A stretch of DNA of 16,490 bases from assembly GCA_018398765.1 (NCBI GenBank), contig JAHBMJ010002723.1:1-16490 (forward strand). The letters run 5' to 3'. This DNA is from Chromera velia (Eukaryota > Sar > Chromeraceae). Under the pieces are notes generated by a model. The model made no database searches and was not told where the DNA came from. It saw only the letters and a list, made by a program, of their open reading frames with translations. The number at the start of each line of letters is the position of its first letter. Position 1 is the stretch's first letter. Shown piece after piece: positions 1 to 9,954 of the stretch. Both the position numbers and the translations under genes were made by a program.

Positions 1-217
1 ACTCGAAATCTCACATGCCTGTATCTCAGTACGCATGTATAGATAGACGGATGCATGCCAATTCGATGCCAAATACACGTACGGCGCGAAAAATCAATAA
101 ATCTCGGCATGGCTCAAACACCACCCCGTGAACGATCGGTCGTGCGCACAATTTAAAATCATCCTGGCACAAGCCGCAGTACCAATGCGCACACTCTCCA
201 TCCTGACATGCCAGACA
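1..217 (-). repeat. Left (3') direct repeat / pseudo-LTR copy
   Basis: Matches 5905-6121 over 217 bp with no indels and 5 differences (positions 48, 99, 143, 161 and 188), all transitions. The repeat starts at the first base of the window, so its true length may be greater. At 217/218 similarity stops and the element's 3' untranslated region begins (minus-strand sense). Confidence 0.95.
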
Positions 218-244
218 AGCAACCGCAATTCCAACACACAACAT
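26..244 (-). CDS. Cysteine-rich B-box-like ORF spanning the left repeat (72 aa, tentative)
   Basis: ATG at 244, TAG/TGA-type stop at 26-28. The protein has a hydrophobic start and then a cysteine/histidine cluster: CLAC, then CAHWYCGLC, then LCARPIVH. The spacing and the WYC..C...LC...H pattern resemble B-box zinc fingers, but the match is by eye. Most of it lies inside the 217-bp repeat and is present in the right copy too, without the same upstream ATG. Of the five differences between copies, the three that fall in the Cys/His cluster are third-position and silent, which hints at coding constraint; the two downstream change the residue. It is in the same minus frame as the RT end, separated from it by TGA at 386-388 and TAG at 308-310. 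It could be a C-terminal domain of the element, a separate small gene or a captured host exon. Confidence 0.35.
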   Translation of the reverse strand: MLCVGIAVACLACQDGECAHWYCGLCQDDFKLCARPIVHGVVFEPCRDLLIFRAVRVFGIELACIRLSIHAY

Positions 245-615
245 CACGCGCGACCCCCCCCTTCGGTCTTGCCACTGTCTTTTTTCTATCGCTTCTGGCT
301 CTGTGTGCTACGTAAAAGAGACGTTCGATCGAAGATCAATAGGACAAAAAGAATCGAAATAAGGAAGATACACATGTAAACATATTCAATACATCGTTGG
401 CCTAAAGTGCTCCAGAAATGCAATCTCATTCAGCCATCCTTCAATCAGATCCGTGCTGGCCGTACGGACCAAAACACGCAAGTATTGTTCCTTGAGAAAA
501 TTAAAAGGCCATCGCAAGGACAGCAATTCAACGAACATTAATGACAACTCCCTTACCATCAAACAGGTGGGTAGATTTATGGATAACAGCATTCTTGTAA
601 CGTGACTGCATATCA

Positions 616-768
<153 letters not shown>

Positions 769-952
769 TTAGAGAGAACAGAACAACTTCTGGGGCACTC
801 TCGAGAGTGAAGAGAGAGAGACCCAGAACCTCCTTCCCACACTGTCTTTCCAAAACACATGTACCATGGTAGAAATCATAGCGCTGTAGTGAAAGCATAA
901 AAGGATCGTTTCCAAGAAAATTGGGAGCAACAAAACGAGCCATCAACGTCCG

Positions 953-1949
953 ATCGTCCATGTATCACCTCATGAACCACTTAGAGGACTGCCATGAAGT
1001 GACATTCAGGAGAAGTGCTTTCTGATATTCTTTCCATGCAGCATAAAAACGCGCGCCCCCAGGTGAACACGGACTCCTTTGCGGGAATCCTTCCACCTGA
1101 GTAACCCTCTCCCCCAACACCCGGATAGTATTTGAATTAAAGTCAACTCTAATTAAATCACACAACAAACTCAACGGAATACAGGTAGCATGTGCGTGGT
1201 TTGCATGTGTGGAGAGGAAAACCTCTTGTTTCTTCTTCACACACCTTGTGAGCCACGCCTCCCCAGCCCGCACTCTTCATAAAAACAGACCCCCTTTTTC
1301 TCAACACAGCAAAACGATGCCTGGAAGAAGAAGAAAGAAAACAAACCAAAGCATCGAGAGAAGACAAAAAGTCAGCTCGGGGTAAAGACGGAAAGTACGC
1401 CTTAATATCATCCACCGCAATTGCAACCGAACCTATCGGCCAGCTTGGTAAGGCACGCATAGACGACGCCCTGTCTGCAACCCGTCCGAACCCAACGTTG
1501 AAGTCACCCAACATTTCTTGAAACTGGAAAACAGAGTTCAAATCACAATGTGGTGCAAAAAATTTTAAGAGTCCGTTAAGAACCTTGCAGAAAAAAGAAA
1601 AGACCCCCTTGCAACAGTGCTTTGCATATGAAACCAACTGCCTGAATTTCAATGCCTCCCACCCGCCCACAACGAAACCATCGAACCTCCAAAACTTCCT
1701 CTTTGGCCATAAAATCCCCGTCCCAAACTCGTGTCGTGTTCTGCTAGGAGTCGCAAACTGAGCCATGAATGTCTTCATTGGGACAGACCACAAAGATGGA
1801 TCAAATAACAGAGACTCACGATCAGCGATTTGTGTTGGAGTAAGTCGAACATATACGGTATCCGCAAGGAAGGCCCTACGCACACACGCAATATACATCC
1901 GACGGCATAGGAAGGCTAAGTCGCCCTTAGCTCTATCTACGGGTGTAAT
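953..1949 (-). other. Reverse transcriptase core (within the EN-RT ORF)
   Basis: Seen: a PVDRAKGDLAFLCRRMY segment resembling the PLE RT N-terminal motif, an R-rich KFRQLVSY segment, motif A with Asp at 1409-1407, a G-P-x(2)-SP-x-SP motif at 1099-1061, and YMDD at 964-953. The two catalytic Asp regions are in different frames: motif A in one, the SP motif and YMDD in the other, so one indel lies between 1158 and 1300. The codon just before YMDD is TGA (965-967). Downstream text (YHGTCVLE, then LGLSLF, then RPRFVHG) fits the palm end and thumb of Penelope-type RTs. Confidence 0.72.
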
Positions 1950-2267
1950 GACAAGCGCAGCCTTCATCGCCTTCACAACCGCAGACCCCTTCTCAGGCAA
2001 CTTGGGGCCTAAACGATACACCTCTAACATGGAGAGCCAACGACATTGTAGATCTGCCCATGCAGCAGCAGATACAGACACACGCCCCCTACATCCTTGA
2101 CCCACAAGACCTCCCCTGAGTGCATTCACGTACGATAAAAAAGACAACAAACCCTTCCTCACCCCTTTTCACCCCCCAGACCCGGGCCACAGCTTAGAAG
2201 TAGCGGAGAAATTCGAGGGAAGAGAGAGAGCAGACCGGAGACGAGGAGAAAGAGAGAGCAGAGAGCA

Positions 2268-2324
2268 GACATGTCCATCAAGGCAGTCCAAACCATACAT
2301 AATCCCGAGGGATCGACATGGGCA
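2268..2324 (-). other. CxC / DGHV linker motif between endonuclease and RT
   Basis: ACPCRS followed 15 residues later by DGHVCS. A CxC motif in the short domain joining N-terminal GIY-YIG to RT is the reported hallmark of the permuted Penelope-like clade. The DGHV part fits my recollection of those linkers but is less certain. Probably metal-binding (inference). Confidence 0.6.
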
Positions 2325-3139
2325 CGCAGAACCATCGGTGCACGTCACATCTATAGATTCTTCAGTCACTCCCCCCCCATTTACGTCGTCACCCTCCCCC
2401 CCGCAAACAGAGTACGAATTGTCAAGCGCCTGCTGTAGATTACGCAAACGGGCTAGCAAAACCACCACCCCCAAAGATCCTCCTATACTGGCCTCCCTCC
2501 ACCACTCCCTCATTACTGACCGATAAAACCGAGAAAAAGGAGGGAAGTCCGCCAGAGGCAAACGGAACGTTTTACTTCTCGTGTCCTCAATCTTCTTGAT
2601 GGACCACCCTTTTAATTCGTACAACCTGTCCACATTTGCATTAAAAACCGTCCTCTCCGCCCCTAATACCCCGCGAACAGGAAACAGGCTACAGATAGAC
2701 AACAGATCATTCTCACAAACAGACAAAGCCCTCAGCTGATTGTCACTCATTCTCTTCTTACTGAGAAGCGACAACAGAAGCGAGCGGAAAACAAAGATTG
2801 CTGTGTTTGTAGGGCCGGAGATTGTATCTCTTCCCCCCCCATTCCTGGTAGATAGACTCCCCCCCCCACCCCCAAACCCCCCCACAGCAGATAAACAAGC
2901 AGCACGGGAGAACGCAGTCCCTCCTTGGCTCACCATCGCCACCGTAATCCTCCTCCTAACCGTAAGGAATTCCGACAGCTTGTCCAAGTAGATCGAAACA
3001 CCTCTACATCCGGAAGCCAACCTTTCCAACCTCCTCAAAGCCCCATCCCCCCCAACCCCCCCTGTCACCTCTTTGTCCATGCAGTCAGATTTGAACCTCC
3101 AGCCAAAGTCGCCTTTCACTCTCCTTCTCACTCCCACCG

Positions 3140-3446
3140 TATTCCACTTCGGCATGTACGATCGAATGCAGGCCATCTCCGTATCTCACAATTCCATCTG
3201 GGACTCTGCAACGACGACCAGTGGCGTAACCATAAACAATCCATACCTCCCATTATTTGCAGAGAGAGTTGAGTAGAATCGATGTGCATACCCCCTTCCT
3301 GACGCGTTCCTTTTTCCACTAACCCTACCCCCCACCCCCCTTCCTGCCGCATAAAGATGCTGAATGAACCTATCCATCACAAAGCCCACCGTACTCCCCA
3401 AATAAAACCTACGTACCCATGGAGACCAAACCATATAGATGACTTT
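3140..3446 (-). other. GIY-YIG endonuclease domain (within the EN-RT ORF)
   Basis: Seen: VIYMVWS (GIY-like strand), then RFYLGST (YIG-like, as YLG), then DRFIQHL carrying the conserved Arg, then a variable loop, and after the in-frame TGA at 3186-3188 the segment TEMACIRSYMPKWN, with Glu and Asn at the usual spacing of the catalytic Glu and the C-terminal Asn. The TGA lies only two codons before that Glu, so a ribosome stopping there would make a nuclease without it. This domain lies upstream of the RT, the reverse of canonical Penelope elements. Confidence 0.75.
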
Positions 3447-4094
3447 CCTTGCCGTGAAGTCTGCATGATCCCAGTGCTGCCTGCAGCCCCTCTTGACGCC
3501 CCTCAAAAAGACAGAAAACTTTGAATCCGACAGATCAAGAAAAAGATCCGCTGTCATGCAATGTAAAAGCAAGAGCCGACGCAACACCCTCCTTTTCACC
3601 CCTGCTCTAAAGACTGTGCGTTCCCTTGCAGCAGGGTCCTCCTTCTTACATGGAGACGGGGGGGAAATAGTGAGTGAGTATGATGGCGGAACCGAAGCAT
3701 GCATATGTAGCGAGACGGAGAGTGCACAATCGCAGTCACAAACTCGCGACCCACATATGGGACAAGATTGCATTTCATGTTCCCCGGCACAAGCAAGAAA
3801 TATCCTCAATCCTGCCATCGCTAACATACGTTCGGATACTTCCTCCCTGCATCTCTCAGTCACAGCGTTTCTCCCAAAACCCCTCACTCCTCTGTCAGCC
3901 AACAACCGATCACGCATAGAGTCGATTTTCCTTTTCAACCAGTCAATGAATGAATTAATCCCTTTTGTGGAGAACGATATATCAAAGCTTACTTGATTAG
4001 GTCACTCTGAAATCGTACCCCGATCCTCCAGTCAAGCACCGCCCTGGCCGCCCTTTCCTTTCCATAGGGCCAACGCTACCCCGAACACGAGGGC

Positions 4095-5612
4095 CTAGAT
4101 GTCCGCATCATCTGGAATGTTGCCCACCCCGCAGTCAGCAAGGAACTGTACCAGATCCCTCCTCACCACACTCTCTTCTACCCCCTCGATGCCGATTTTT
4201 ATCAGCTTCGACGACTCGACGACTGCTTGCATCTCCCCATCCCTGAACACCGGTGCCTCCTTCAGCAGATTGCCAAAGGAGATCCTGTCATCGGATCCTC
4301 TCTCCAGGGGTTCAAGGCCTAGGCCCCGAAGTACATTCCCAGGCTGTTCGACATGCCTAGGTGTCATGTTCACTGAGGAGACAAACCCCGATCTGTCCCC
4401 TCCGGTCCCTCTGCTCTTTGCATCCACCGCCCCCCCTCCATTCCCCCCCCCATTCATGCCCTCATCCCCTTCATCCGCTTGTTCTCTCCTCCTCTTAGCA
4501 GACAGGGGTCTCGCCCCAGGCGCGGCGGCAGCTGCCGCAAATCCCTCCGACCCCGTAATACTCCCCCCCCCCATTGCCTGTGGCATGTCTTGATCTGTGC
4601 CCGGCTGGGCCACGTCCTCCCCCACGATTATGATAGGCACCTGAGGACCTGCTGGTGGGGGAACCAGATGGCCTCCCCCCCCTCCTGCTGCTGCTGCTGC
4701 GGCCATCGTTGTTGAACTGCCCTTCCTCACGTCTGTGTGACTCCCCCGATTCAGACTTACACTTATACTCCCGCCCACGCCCATCTCTGCACCCTCCCCG
4801 AGCGGAGCCGTCGTTATCAGGCCTCTCGGCAGCCCACCCGACCCCATCCCCTGGGCCCGAAGCTCCCACTGTCTCGCCAATGCAGTCACATGATTTGTGA
4901 ACTGCAGCGGAGACGAAGCCCTGCAGGCCTTCACTATCCCCCTAATCATCCTCTCCCCCGACTCCTCACTAGGGAGCATCATGAAAATGAAGTCCACCAG
5001 CCTATGGAAGCTGACGTACTTCCCACCAATCTCATTCACCATTGCCTCCACTGCTCCTTCGAACTCCTTCTGCCCCACCCCTCCTGCCGGGTACATCTCC
5101 CTCTTCAAAGCCTTGAAGGGCCCCTTCAAGGGAATATCGAGGAAGTCACACCCGAAGTGAGCCCCGGATATCGTCGCCTCCCTGACGAATGCTAGTCCGG
5201 GCGAGTACTATGCCAGATTTGGGGTCCTCCCGTCCAGTTTGAACTGAAAGGACGGGTGCCAGAGCTTGTTCGCATCAACGGACCTCGCCACCATGCACGT
5301 AAACTCGTGCAGACGGGAGTTCTTATCCACGGCCTCGATTTGTTTCATCTGGTTCTCGGGTATTGCCTGCAGGAGCAGGCTCTTTGCACCACCTCCTCCC
5401 TGGAAGTCGTACACGTTCATCACTTATGCCGCCAACCCCGCCCTTGCCCTCTCCAGCGCCGCCTGCATGTTCTCTCCATCCCTCATCTCCACCACAACTG
5501 CCTTTCTCCTTCCCTGCGCGGAACCCGCCTGCCCACGCATCCGGAGGGCTGCCTCCCTGTCTACCGGAATGGCCGGCAGTGCTCCCAACTCGTCGTCCCA
5601 CTGTCCACTCAT
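4095..5612 (-). pseudogene. ORF1 of the retroelement, gag-like, unrecognised, two nonsense codons
   Basis: ATG at 5612 is the first start after an in-frame TAG (5622-5624); the frame ends at TAG 4095-4097. About 505 codons, with internal TAA at 5424-5426 and TAG at 5208-5210. The text on both sides of each stop reads as one protein, so these look like point nonsense mutations. The N-terminal half is a mixed alpha-helical sequence (for example FTNHVTALARQWEL near 4870); the middle is low complexity (poly-Ala, poly-Gly, Pro) with a basic AKRRREQ patch, a possible nuclear signal; the C-terminal part is acidic and ordered. I recognise no domain. Its position upstream of the nuclease-RT in the same reading frame suggests a gag-like RNA-binding role, by analogy only. 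Only 93 bp, holding two TGA codons (4032-4034 and 4002-4004), separate it from the EN-RT frame. Confidence 0.5.
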
Positions 5613-5624
5613 TGCGCAAAGCTA

Positions 5625-5904
5625 CAGATCCTACTTTCAAGCGGACTTCCAGGAGAGTGTCTACCTTTTTGCCTACAGTTCTGCTTACGAAACAAACCAC
5701 ACCTTGCCCCTGAAGGTAAGACAATTACCTACAGGTGTATCATGAAAATCTTGAGTTTTTGGCTAAACGCCGCCTCGAGAACAGGTACAATTAGTATTAC
5801 CTTAGAAATCGCGTTACTTCAGACAGCTGTAACGTATGTCTTAACCGTCTCCGCACTGTGCTAGTAGGCGGCAGCGCTGTGTTCAATGGAAGAGCAGTCC
5901 TTCT
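5625..5904 (-). other. 5' leader of the retroelement between repeat and ORF1
   Basis: About 280 bp with no convincing ORF on the coding strand. If the left repeat extends beyond the window start, part of this stretch may also be repeat. I see no hammerhead ribozyme core in it or in the repeat. Confidence 0.4.
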
Positions 5905-6121
5905 ACTCGAAATCTCACATGCCTGTATCTCAGTACGCATGTATAGATAGATGGATGCATGCCAATTCGATGCCAAATACACGTACGGCGCGAAAAATCA
6001 ATGAATCTCGGCATGGCTCAAACACCACCCCGTGAACGATCGGTCGCGCGCACAATTTAAAATCGTCCTGGCACAAGCCGCAGTACCAATGTGCACACTC
6101 TCCATCCTGACATGCCAGACA
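5905..6121 (-). repeat. Right (5') direct repeat / pseudo-LTR copy
   Basis: 217 bp, 212 identical to 1-217, all five changes being transitions and no gaps. The right edge (6121/6122) is sharp: beyond it the sequence has no similarity to 218 onward. This marks the 5' end of the element against host flank. The same Cys/His-rich reading as in the left copy is kept open on the minus strand. Confidence 0.95.
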
Positions 6122-6734
6122 GGACTTTACAATACTTTAACATTTTCAGTGTTTTATTTCTTCGTTCTGCTATTCTATGTTATTTTAAGATTCAACTCAG
6201 AATTGTTAGGCTTGCCTCCTGACCTTGGTGACTGCCGAGCTCGCGGACGGTCACAGGTCGCGGCCATACCATGCATCTGCGCGGCCATACCATGCATCTG
6301 ACTCACGCAAGCGTGCGAACGAACTACTTAATCAGCGCTTCGACAGCTGGGAGACGGTGCAGCTATATTCAGCTGACAGGACGTTTCGCTTTAGAATTCT
6401 GGTTCGATCATGTTCGATCGTTGATTCGTCGCAACCAAGTTTCCTTACTATTGAATACCCAGACAGACGCTTGATGCGGTTGATACCTAGACTACTTTGT
6501 CGGAAAAGGTCGTCACCCGTCCTGAGTTGATATTCTTGACGTTTCTGACTTTCGTCGTTGACACTCGATCAAAGTCCAAGTCTCTCTCGCCGTTTCAGAG
6601 TACTGATTCAGGAGTCACAGCTGCAAGGAGCTGGCTCCTTTTTTCCCTCGAGTATTTGCGTGGTCCTTCGGCAGATAGACACTGTCTCGGAATTTCTCGC
6701 CTCCAATTCCGATCATTCATTGGATCATCGGACC
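6122..6734 (+). other. Flank between the retroelement and the ankyrin gene; probable 5' UTR/promoter region
   Basis: No convincing gene. An ORF frame in register with the ankyrin gene stays open upstream to 6558 but has no ATG before 6735. The stretch holds a perfect 21-bp tandem duplication (6259-6300) and several GATC-containing near-palindromes around 6400-6420. No clear TATA box. Confidence 0.4.
6259..6300. repeat. Perfect 21-bp tandem duplication
   Basis: Two identical 21-bp units (6259-6279 and 6280-6300), each containing CCATACCATGCATCTG. They lie about 435 bp upstream of the ankyrin ATG. The unit contains the palindrome ATGCAT. Recent slippage or a duplicated regulatory site are both possible. 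Confidence 0.95.
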
Positions 6735-8567
6735 ATGATGCAGGGGGCAAGCGACTCTCAAGAGCCTTCGTCTTCTTCTGCTGCGGCTGCTGCTGCTGCT
6801 GTGGCTCTGGGAGGAAACGCGGGTGGTTCTTTTTTGTCGGTTGTGGAAGACATCCAGAAGTTCGAGAACTCTCTCCTCCGACTTGTCGACTCAGTTCGTG
6901 AAAAGAGACAGGTGCTCACCAATGTTGTGGGAGCCGTCTCTGCCGACCCGTCTCCTTCTGCTCCGTCTGCCCAGCAGCCAGAGAATGGAAGTTCACGGCC
7001 CCCCAAAGTGACCAGTGCACTGTCCCATCTTGTTGCCGCAGGAGAGACAATCAAGAGAGACACCCACGCAGCTCTCGATCAGATTTTGAGTCAGTACTTT
7101 AAGATCGATTTGTCTGCTCTTTTTGAGATTGATGTTGCGAATGTGATCCGGTCATTTCGGGCTGTGGGTCCAGATGTTTTGTGTCAGACAGTTGAGGCAG
7201 GGGATCTAGAGGACCTTGCCCTGCTCCTCCGTATGGGGGCAGACTTGGACGGGTTGCAGGAAGGGGAGACGGCCTTGATGAAGGCCACTAAGGGGGGGAA
7301 CCTGGAGGCATGCCAGATGCTGGTGGAAGCAGGTGCAGACATGGAGGCCCAGAGCGCCCACGAGGGGTTCACAGCCCTTCATATTGCGTGCGACGAAAAT
7401 CCCCAACCCAACATAGCACGCTACCTGCTCTCCCAAGGTGTGAACGTGAATGCAACCAGTGGCCCAAGAACATTTGCAGAGACTCCTTTGCATTGTGCGG
7501 CCTTTGAAGGCCATACAGAACTTGTAGAGCTGCTTCTCTCTCAGGGGGCCGAGCTATATGCACTCGACACCGACGAGATGACTGCCCTTCACCACGCTGT
7601 GTATGGGGGCAAGAGGGCGGTGGCTGCTCTTCTGATCGATAAAGGCATTGGAGTGAATGAGAGAGACAGACTGGGGCGAACAGCGCTCCACTACACCACG
7701 CGAGAAGAATGGGGTCCTGCCGACAATGTCGAAATTGCAGAGCTCCTTCTCTCGCACGGTGCAGACATTGAGGTTCGCGAAATTCAGGGAGTGACGGTGC
7801 TGCACATGGCGGCCCTGTACGGCTCCGTGCGAGTGGCTCGAGTCCTCCTAGAGAGGGGGGCAGACGTGAGTGCAGTTGATGACACAGGGCGCACTGCTCT
7901 CCACTGGTCTGTGGAGACTCGAGATTCTGTTTCAGGGGAAGAGGATGAGGGGGAAGGGAGGGAGTTGAATGTGGATGAAAACGTGAAATTGCAGATTGCA
8001 CAGATTCTAGTTGATCACGGCATCGATACAGAAGCCGAGAATCACGATGGGTTCACAGCGGCGGAAGATGCGGAGTTTGCGTTAGAGGAGGGAGATCCCC
8101 TCAGAGAGTATCTTCTGAATTTGCCCGCCGACGAAGAGTCGGATTCGGACTTGGAGTCTGACAGTGGTGACTCTGCTGAGAGCAGTGCGTCATCAGATTC
8201 CGATGACGACGATTCAGAAGAAGAGGACGAGGATAGTTCGGATGATGACTCATCGTCTGGGGGGGGCACCCCTCGTCCTAGTCGTGGGTTTTTAGAGAGC
8301 TTTGGGAGATTGATTCGGGGCATTGCTTCTCGCCATACTGCCAGACGGGGGGGTCTCCAAGATCTTTTTCCAGAGGAAGAGGGGGAAGAAGATGAAGCAA
8401 ATGAAAACGGGGGAGAGAGGGAAGCGGAAGAGTCTGACGTGCGAGAGGGCGAGAGAGATGGAGAAGAGGATGAAGGAGATGAAGACGGGGACGAGGGGTG
8501 GTTTTATGGGGGAGACGGGAATGACGCCGATTGGGAGGCGCTCTGGAAGCCAGAAGAGCCTTCCTGA
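6735..8567 (+). CDS. Ankyrin-repeat protein with long acidic C-terminal tail
   Basis: 610 aa, uninterrupted. The first of two adjacent ATGs (6735, 6738) is chosen because upstream in-frame sequence has no ATG. Residues 10-35 are Ser/Ala/Gly-rich (poly-Ala); 35-60 and 90-150 are probably helical. Ankyrin repeats cover about 150-440: seven clear units with GADxxA, TALHxA and LLLxxGA signatures, one with a short insert (EEWGPADN), an eighth split by an acidic loop, and a last partial unit. The tail (466-591) is Asp/Glu/Ser-rich, probably with casein-kinase-2-type sites, and is interrupted at 516-540 by a basic stretch (FLESFGRLIRGIASRH) that could form an amphipathic helix. Ankyrin arrays bind other proteins; no catalytic domain, signal peptide or membrane span is visible, so this is probably a cytosolic or nuclear scaffold. 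The partner is unknown. It diverges from the neighbouring retroelement, whose 5' end is 613 bp away. Confidence 0.85.
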   Translation: MMQGASDSQEPSSSSAAAAAAAVALGGNAGGSFLSVVEDIQKFENSLLRLVDSVREKRQVLTNVVGAVSADPSPSAPSAQQPENGSSRPPKVTSALSHLVAAGETIKRDTHAALDQILSQYFKIDLSALFEIDVANVIRSFRAVGPDVLCQTVEAGDLEDLALLLRMGADLDGLQEGETALMKATKGGNLEACQMLVEAGADMEAQSAHEGFTALHIACDENPQPNIARYLLSQGVNVNATSGPRTFAETPLHCAAFEGHTELVELLLSQGAELYALDTDEMTALHHAVYGGKRAVAALLIDKGIGVNERDRLGRTALHYTTREEWGPADNVEIAELLLSHGADIEVREIQGVTVLHMAALYGSVRVARVLLERGADVSAVDDTGRTALHWSVETRDSVSGEEDEGEGRELNVDENVKLQIAQILVDHGIDTEAENHDGFTAAEDAEFALEEGDPLREYLLNLPADEESDSDLESDSGDSAESSASSDSDDDDSEEEDEDSSDDDSSSGGGTPRPSRGFLESFGRLIRGIASRHTARRGGLQDLFPEEEGEEDEANENGGEREAEESDVREGERDGEEDEGDEDGDEGWFYGGDGNDADWEALWKPEEPS

Positions 8568-8829
8568 GAGTCCGCACTAACTCCACAGTGGGACAGAACC
8601 AGGGTTCGCTTCCTGATCAGATCTCAAAAGTCCTCGCAAAAGCCGTCCTTTCAACTATTTACTCCAATCAAAACAATTAGCAAATCAATCTAATCAATTT
8701 GTGCTTTCATGTGACATTTCCCTCCCCGGGCGACACCAGGCAACTTAGTTGACTCATAAGCACTGTTAGTTTGAACGTTTAACTTTTTATGGTTTACGAG
8801 AAATCAACCTCCAAAGTTTGACAAAAATT

Positions 8830-8945
8830 AGTAATTTAGGCTAGTAATTTAGGTTTCTAAATTACTTTAGTTTACTATTCTAAATTACTTTAAATAACTC
8901 TAAATTACTTTAAATTACTAAGCTAAATTAATTACTCTAAATTGC
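8830..8945. repeat. AT-rich array of degenerate TAAATTACTTTA units with inverted copies
   Basis: AGTAATTTAG occurs at 8830-8839 and 8843-8852, and its reverse complement CTAAATTACT at 8857-8866 and several times after (about 8880, 8900, 8914), giving a mixed direct and inverted array. The pair 8843-8852/8857-8866 makes a perfect 10-bp stem with a 4-base loop. Confidence 0.8.
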
Positions 8946-9054
8946 TCATCTTAATGACTTAAACTTGCAGAGTACACAGATTTTTTTATAAATAAACTTT
9001 AACTTTAAATTCAATGTTTAATTTATTCGAGCGTCTCTAAATTATTCTAGATCT

Positions 9055-9072
9055 AGCTCTAGCTATAGAGCT
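9055..9072. repeat. Small hairpin (7-bp stem, 4-base loop)
   Basis: AGCTCTA, loop GCTA, TAGAGCT, within a CTAG-rich stretch. Function unknown and possibly chance in such sequence. Confidence 0.5.
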
Positions 9073-9431
9073 CTAGATGAATGTTTGGATTTGCTTTTTG
9101 TCTTTTTAGAATTAAACACGTTATATAACTGCATTATTTAATAACATCTTTACTCGAGATGGATCGAGCGGCTCGGGTGAGAACTCACTGACAAGTAATA
9201 ACAAAAACATATCGCAGCACCTCTGGTAGTGGCCTAGGTAGCGGCTGCAGATGAAAGGGGAGGAAACAGAGCACCATGAACGGAAACGCTCCGGAATGCA
9301 CCCCTTCTCTTGTCGCAATTTAATGGCGCCATCAATCGAGCTCTCCTCCGACACCGCGCATTATCTTTCTCTCCTCATTCACCCCTTCTATGCCTTTTCG
9401 TTTCCTTTCTTTTCCTAAAAAGGGCACTGAG

Positions 9432-9479
9432 TCTTTTCTTTCTTTCTTTCTTTCTTTCTTTCTGTCTGTCTTTCTCTCC
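9432..9479. repeat. CTTT microsatellite
   Basis: About six pure TTTC units followed by TGTCTGTC and more CT-rich sequence. On the minus strand it is GAAA-rich. Confidence 0.95.
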
Positions 9480-9954
9480 TCACAGAAGGGTCAGCAGGGT
9501 TGGCACCCGCCGGACCCGCACACCGCTGCATGTGCCCGTGAAGGCGCCTCCACATCTGTACCCACGGCCCAAGGATGCCCAAAAGAAACCTTTGCTGGGC
9601 CTTCCAATACGAGAGCCTTGCATGTGAGAAAACACCAGACACACCGACAAAATTTGTAGTTTGACAAGGCATGCCAGACACTAACCTGTCGCACAGACAA
9701 AATTTTGATCCAGACACAAGCGCACAGGTGAAAGGAGAGGAGAGGACGGAAGATTTCATCCTGCATGCATGTCAACGCAGACCCGCCGAGACCCGCGGCA
9801 CTTCACATCTCTTTAATTTCTTTTGACGCATGTGAATTTCTTCCTCAATTCCTCCCCTTCCTCTAGCCCTTCCTGCAGGCCTCTCGACTCCCTCTTCATC
9901 GGCTCAAGAAACGAAGACACGAACAAATCAAAAAAGGGACCGCGAGAGAGGAGC

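Larger units (their letters stand above)
8568..9954. other. Intergenic region
   Basis: No believable gene on either strand. Contents: the ankyrin gene's 3' flank (no obvious AATAAA nearby), an AT-rich repeat array (8830-8945), a small hairpin (9055-9072), a pyrimidine microsatellite (about 9432-9479) and otherwise unique sequence. Short ORFs here are low-complexity readings of the CT tract. Confidence 0.6.

Noticed and set aside
1-217. Hammerhead ribozyme in the pseudo-LTR, as in canonical Penelope elements
   Set aside because: No CTGATGA plus GAAA core on either strand of the repeat. Permuted PLEs are reported to lack it.
4099-4593. Plus-strand 164-codon Pro/Ser-rich frame
   Set aside because: Antisense shadow of ORF1; low complexity and no ordered domain.
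6558-6734. Longer N-terminus for the ankyrin protein
   Set aside because: The frame is open to 6558 but begins at TTG with no ATG; the ATG pair at 6735/6738 is the natural start.
9310-9659. Plus-strand frames across the CTTT tract
   Set aside because: Phe/Leu/Ser runs caused by the microsatellite; no ordered sequence beyond it.
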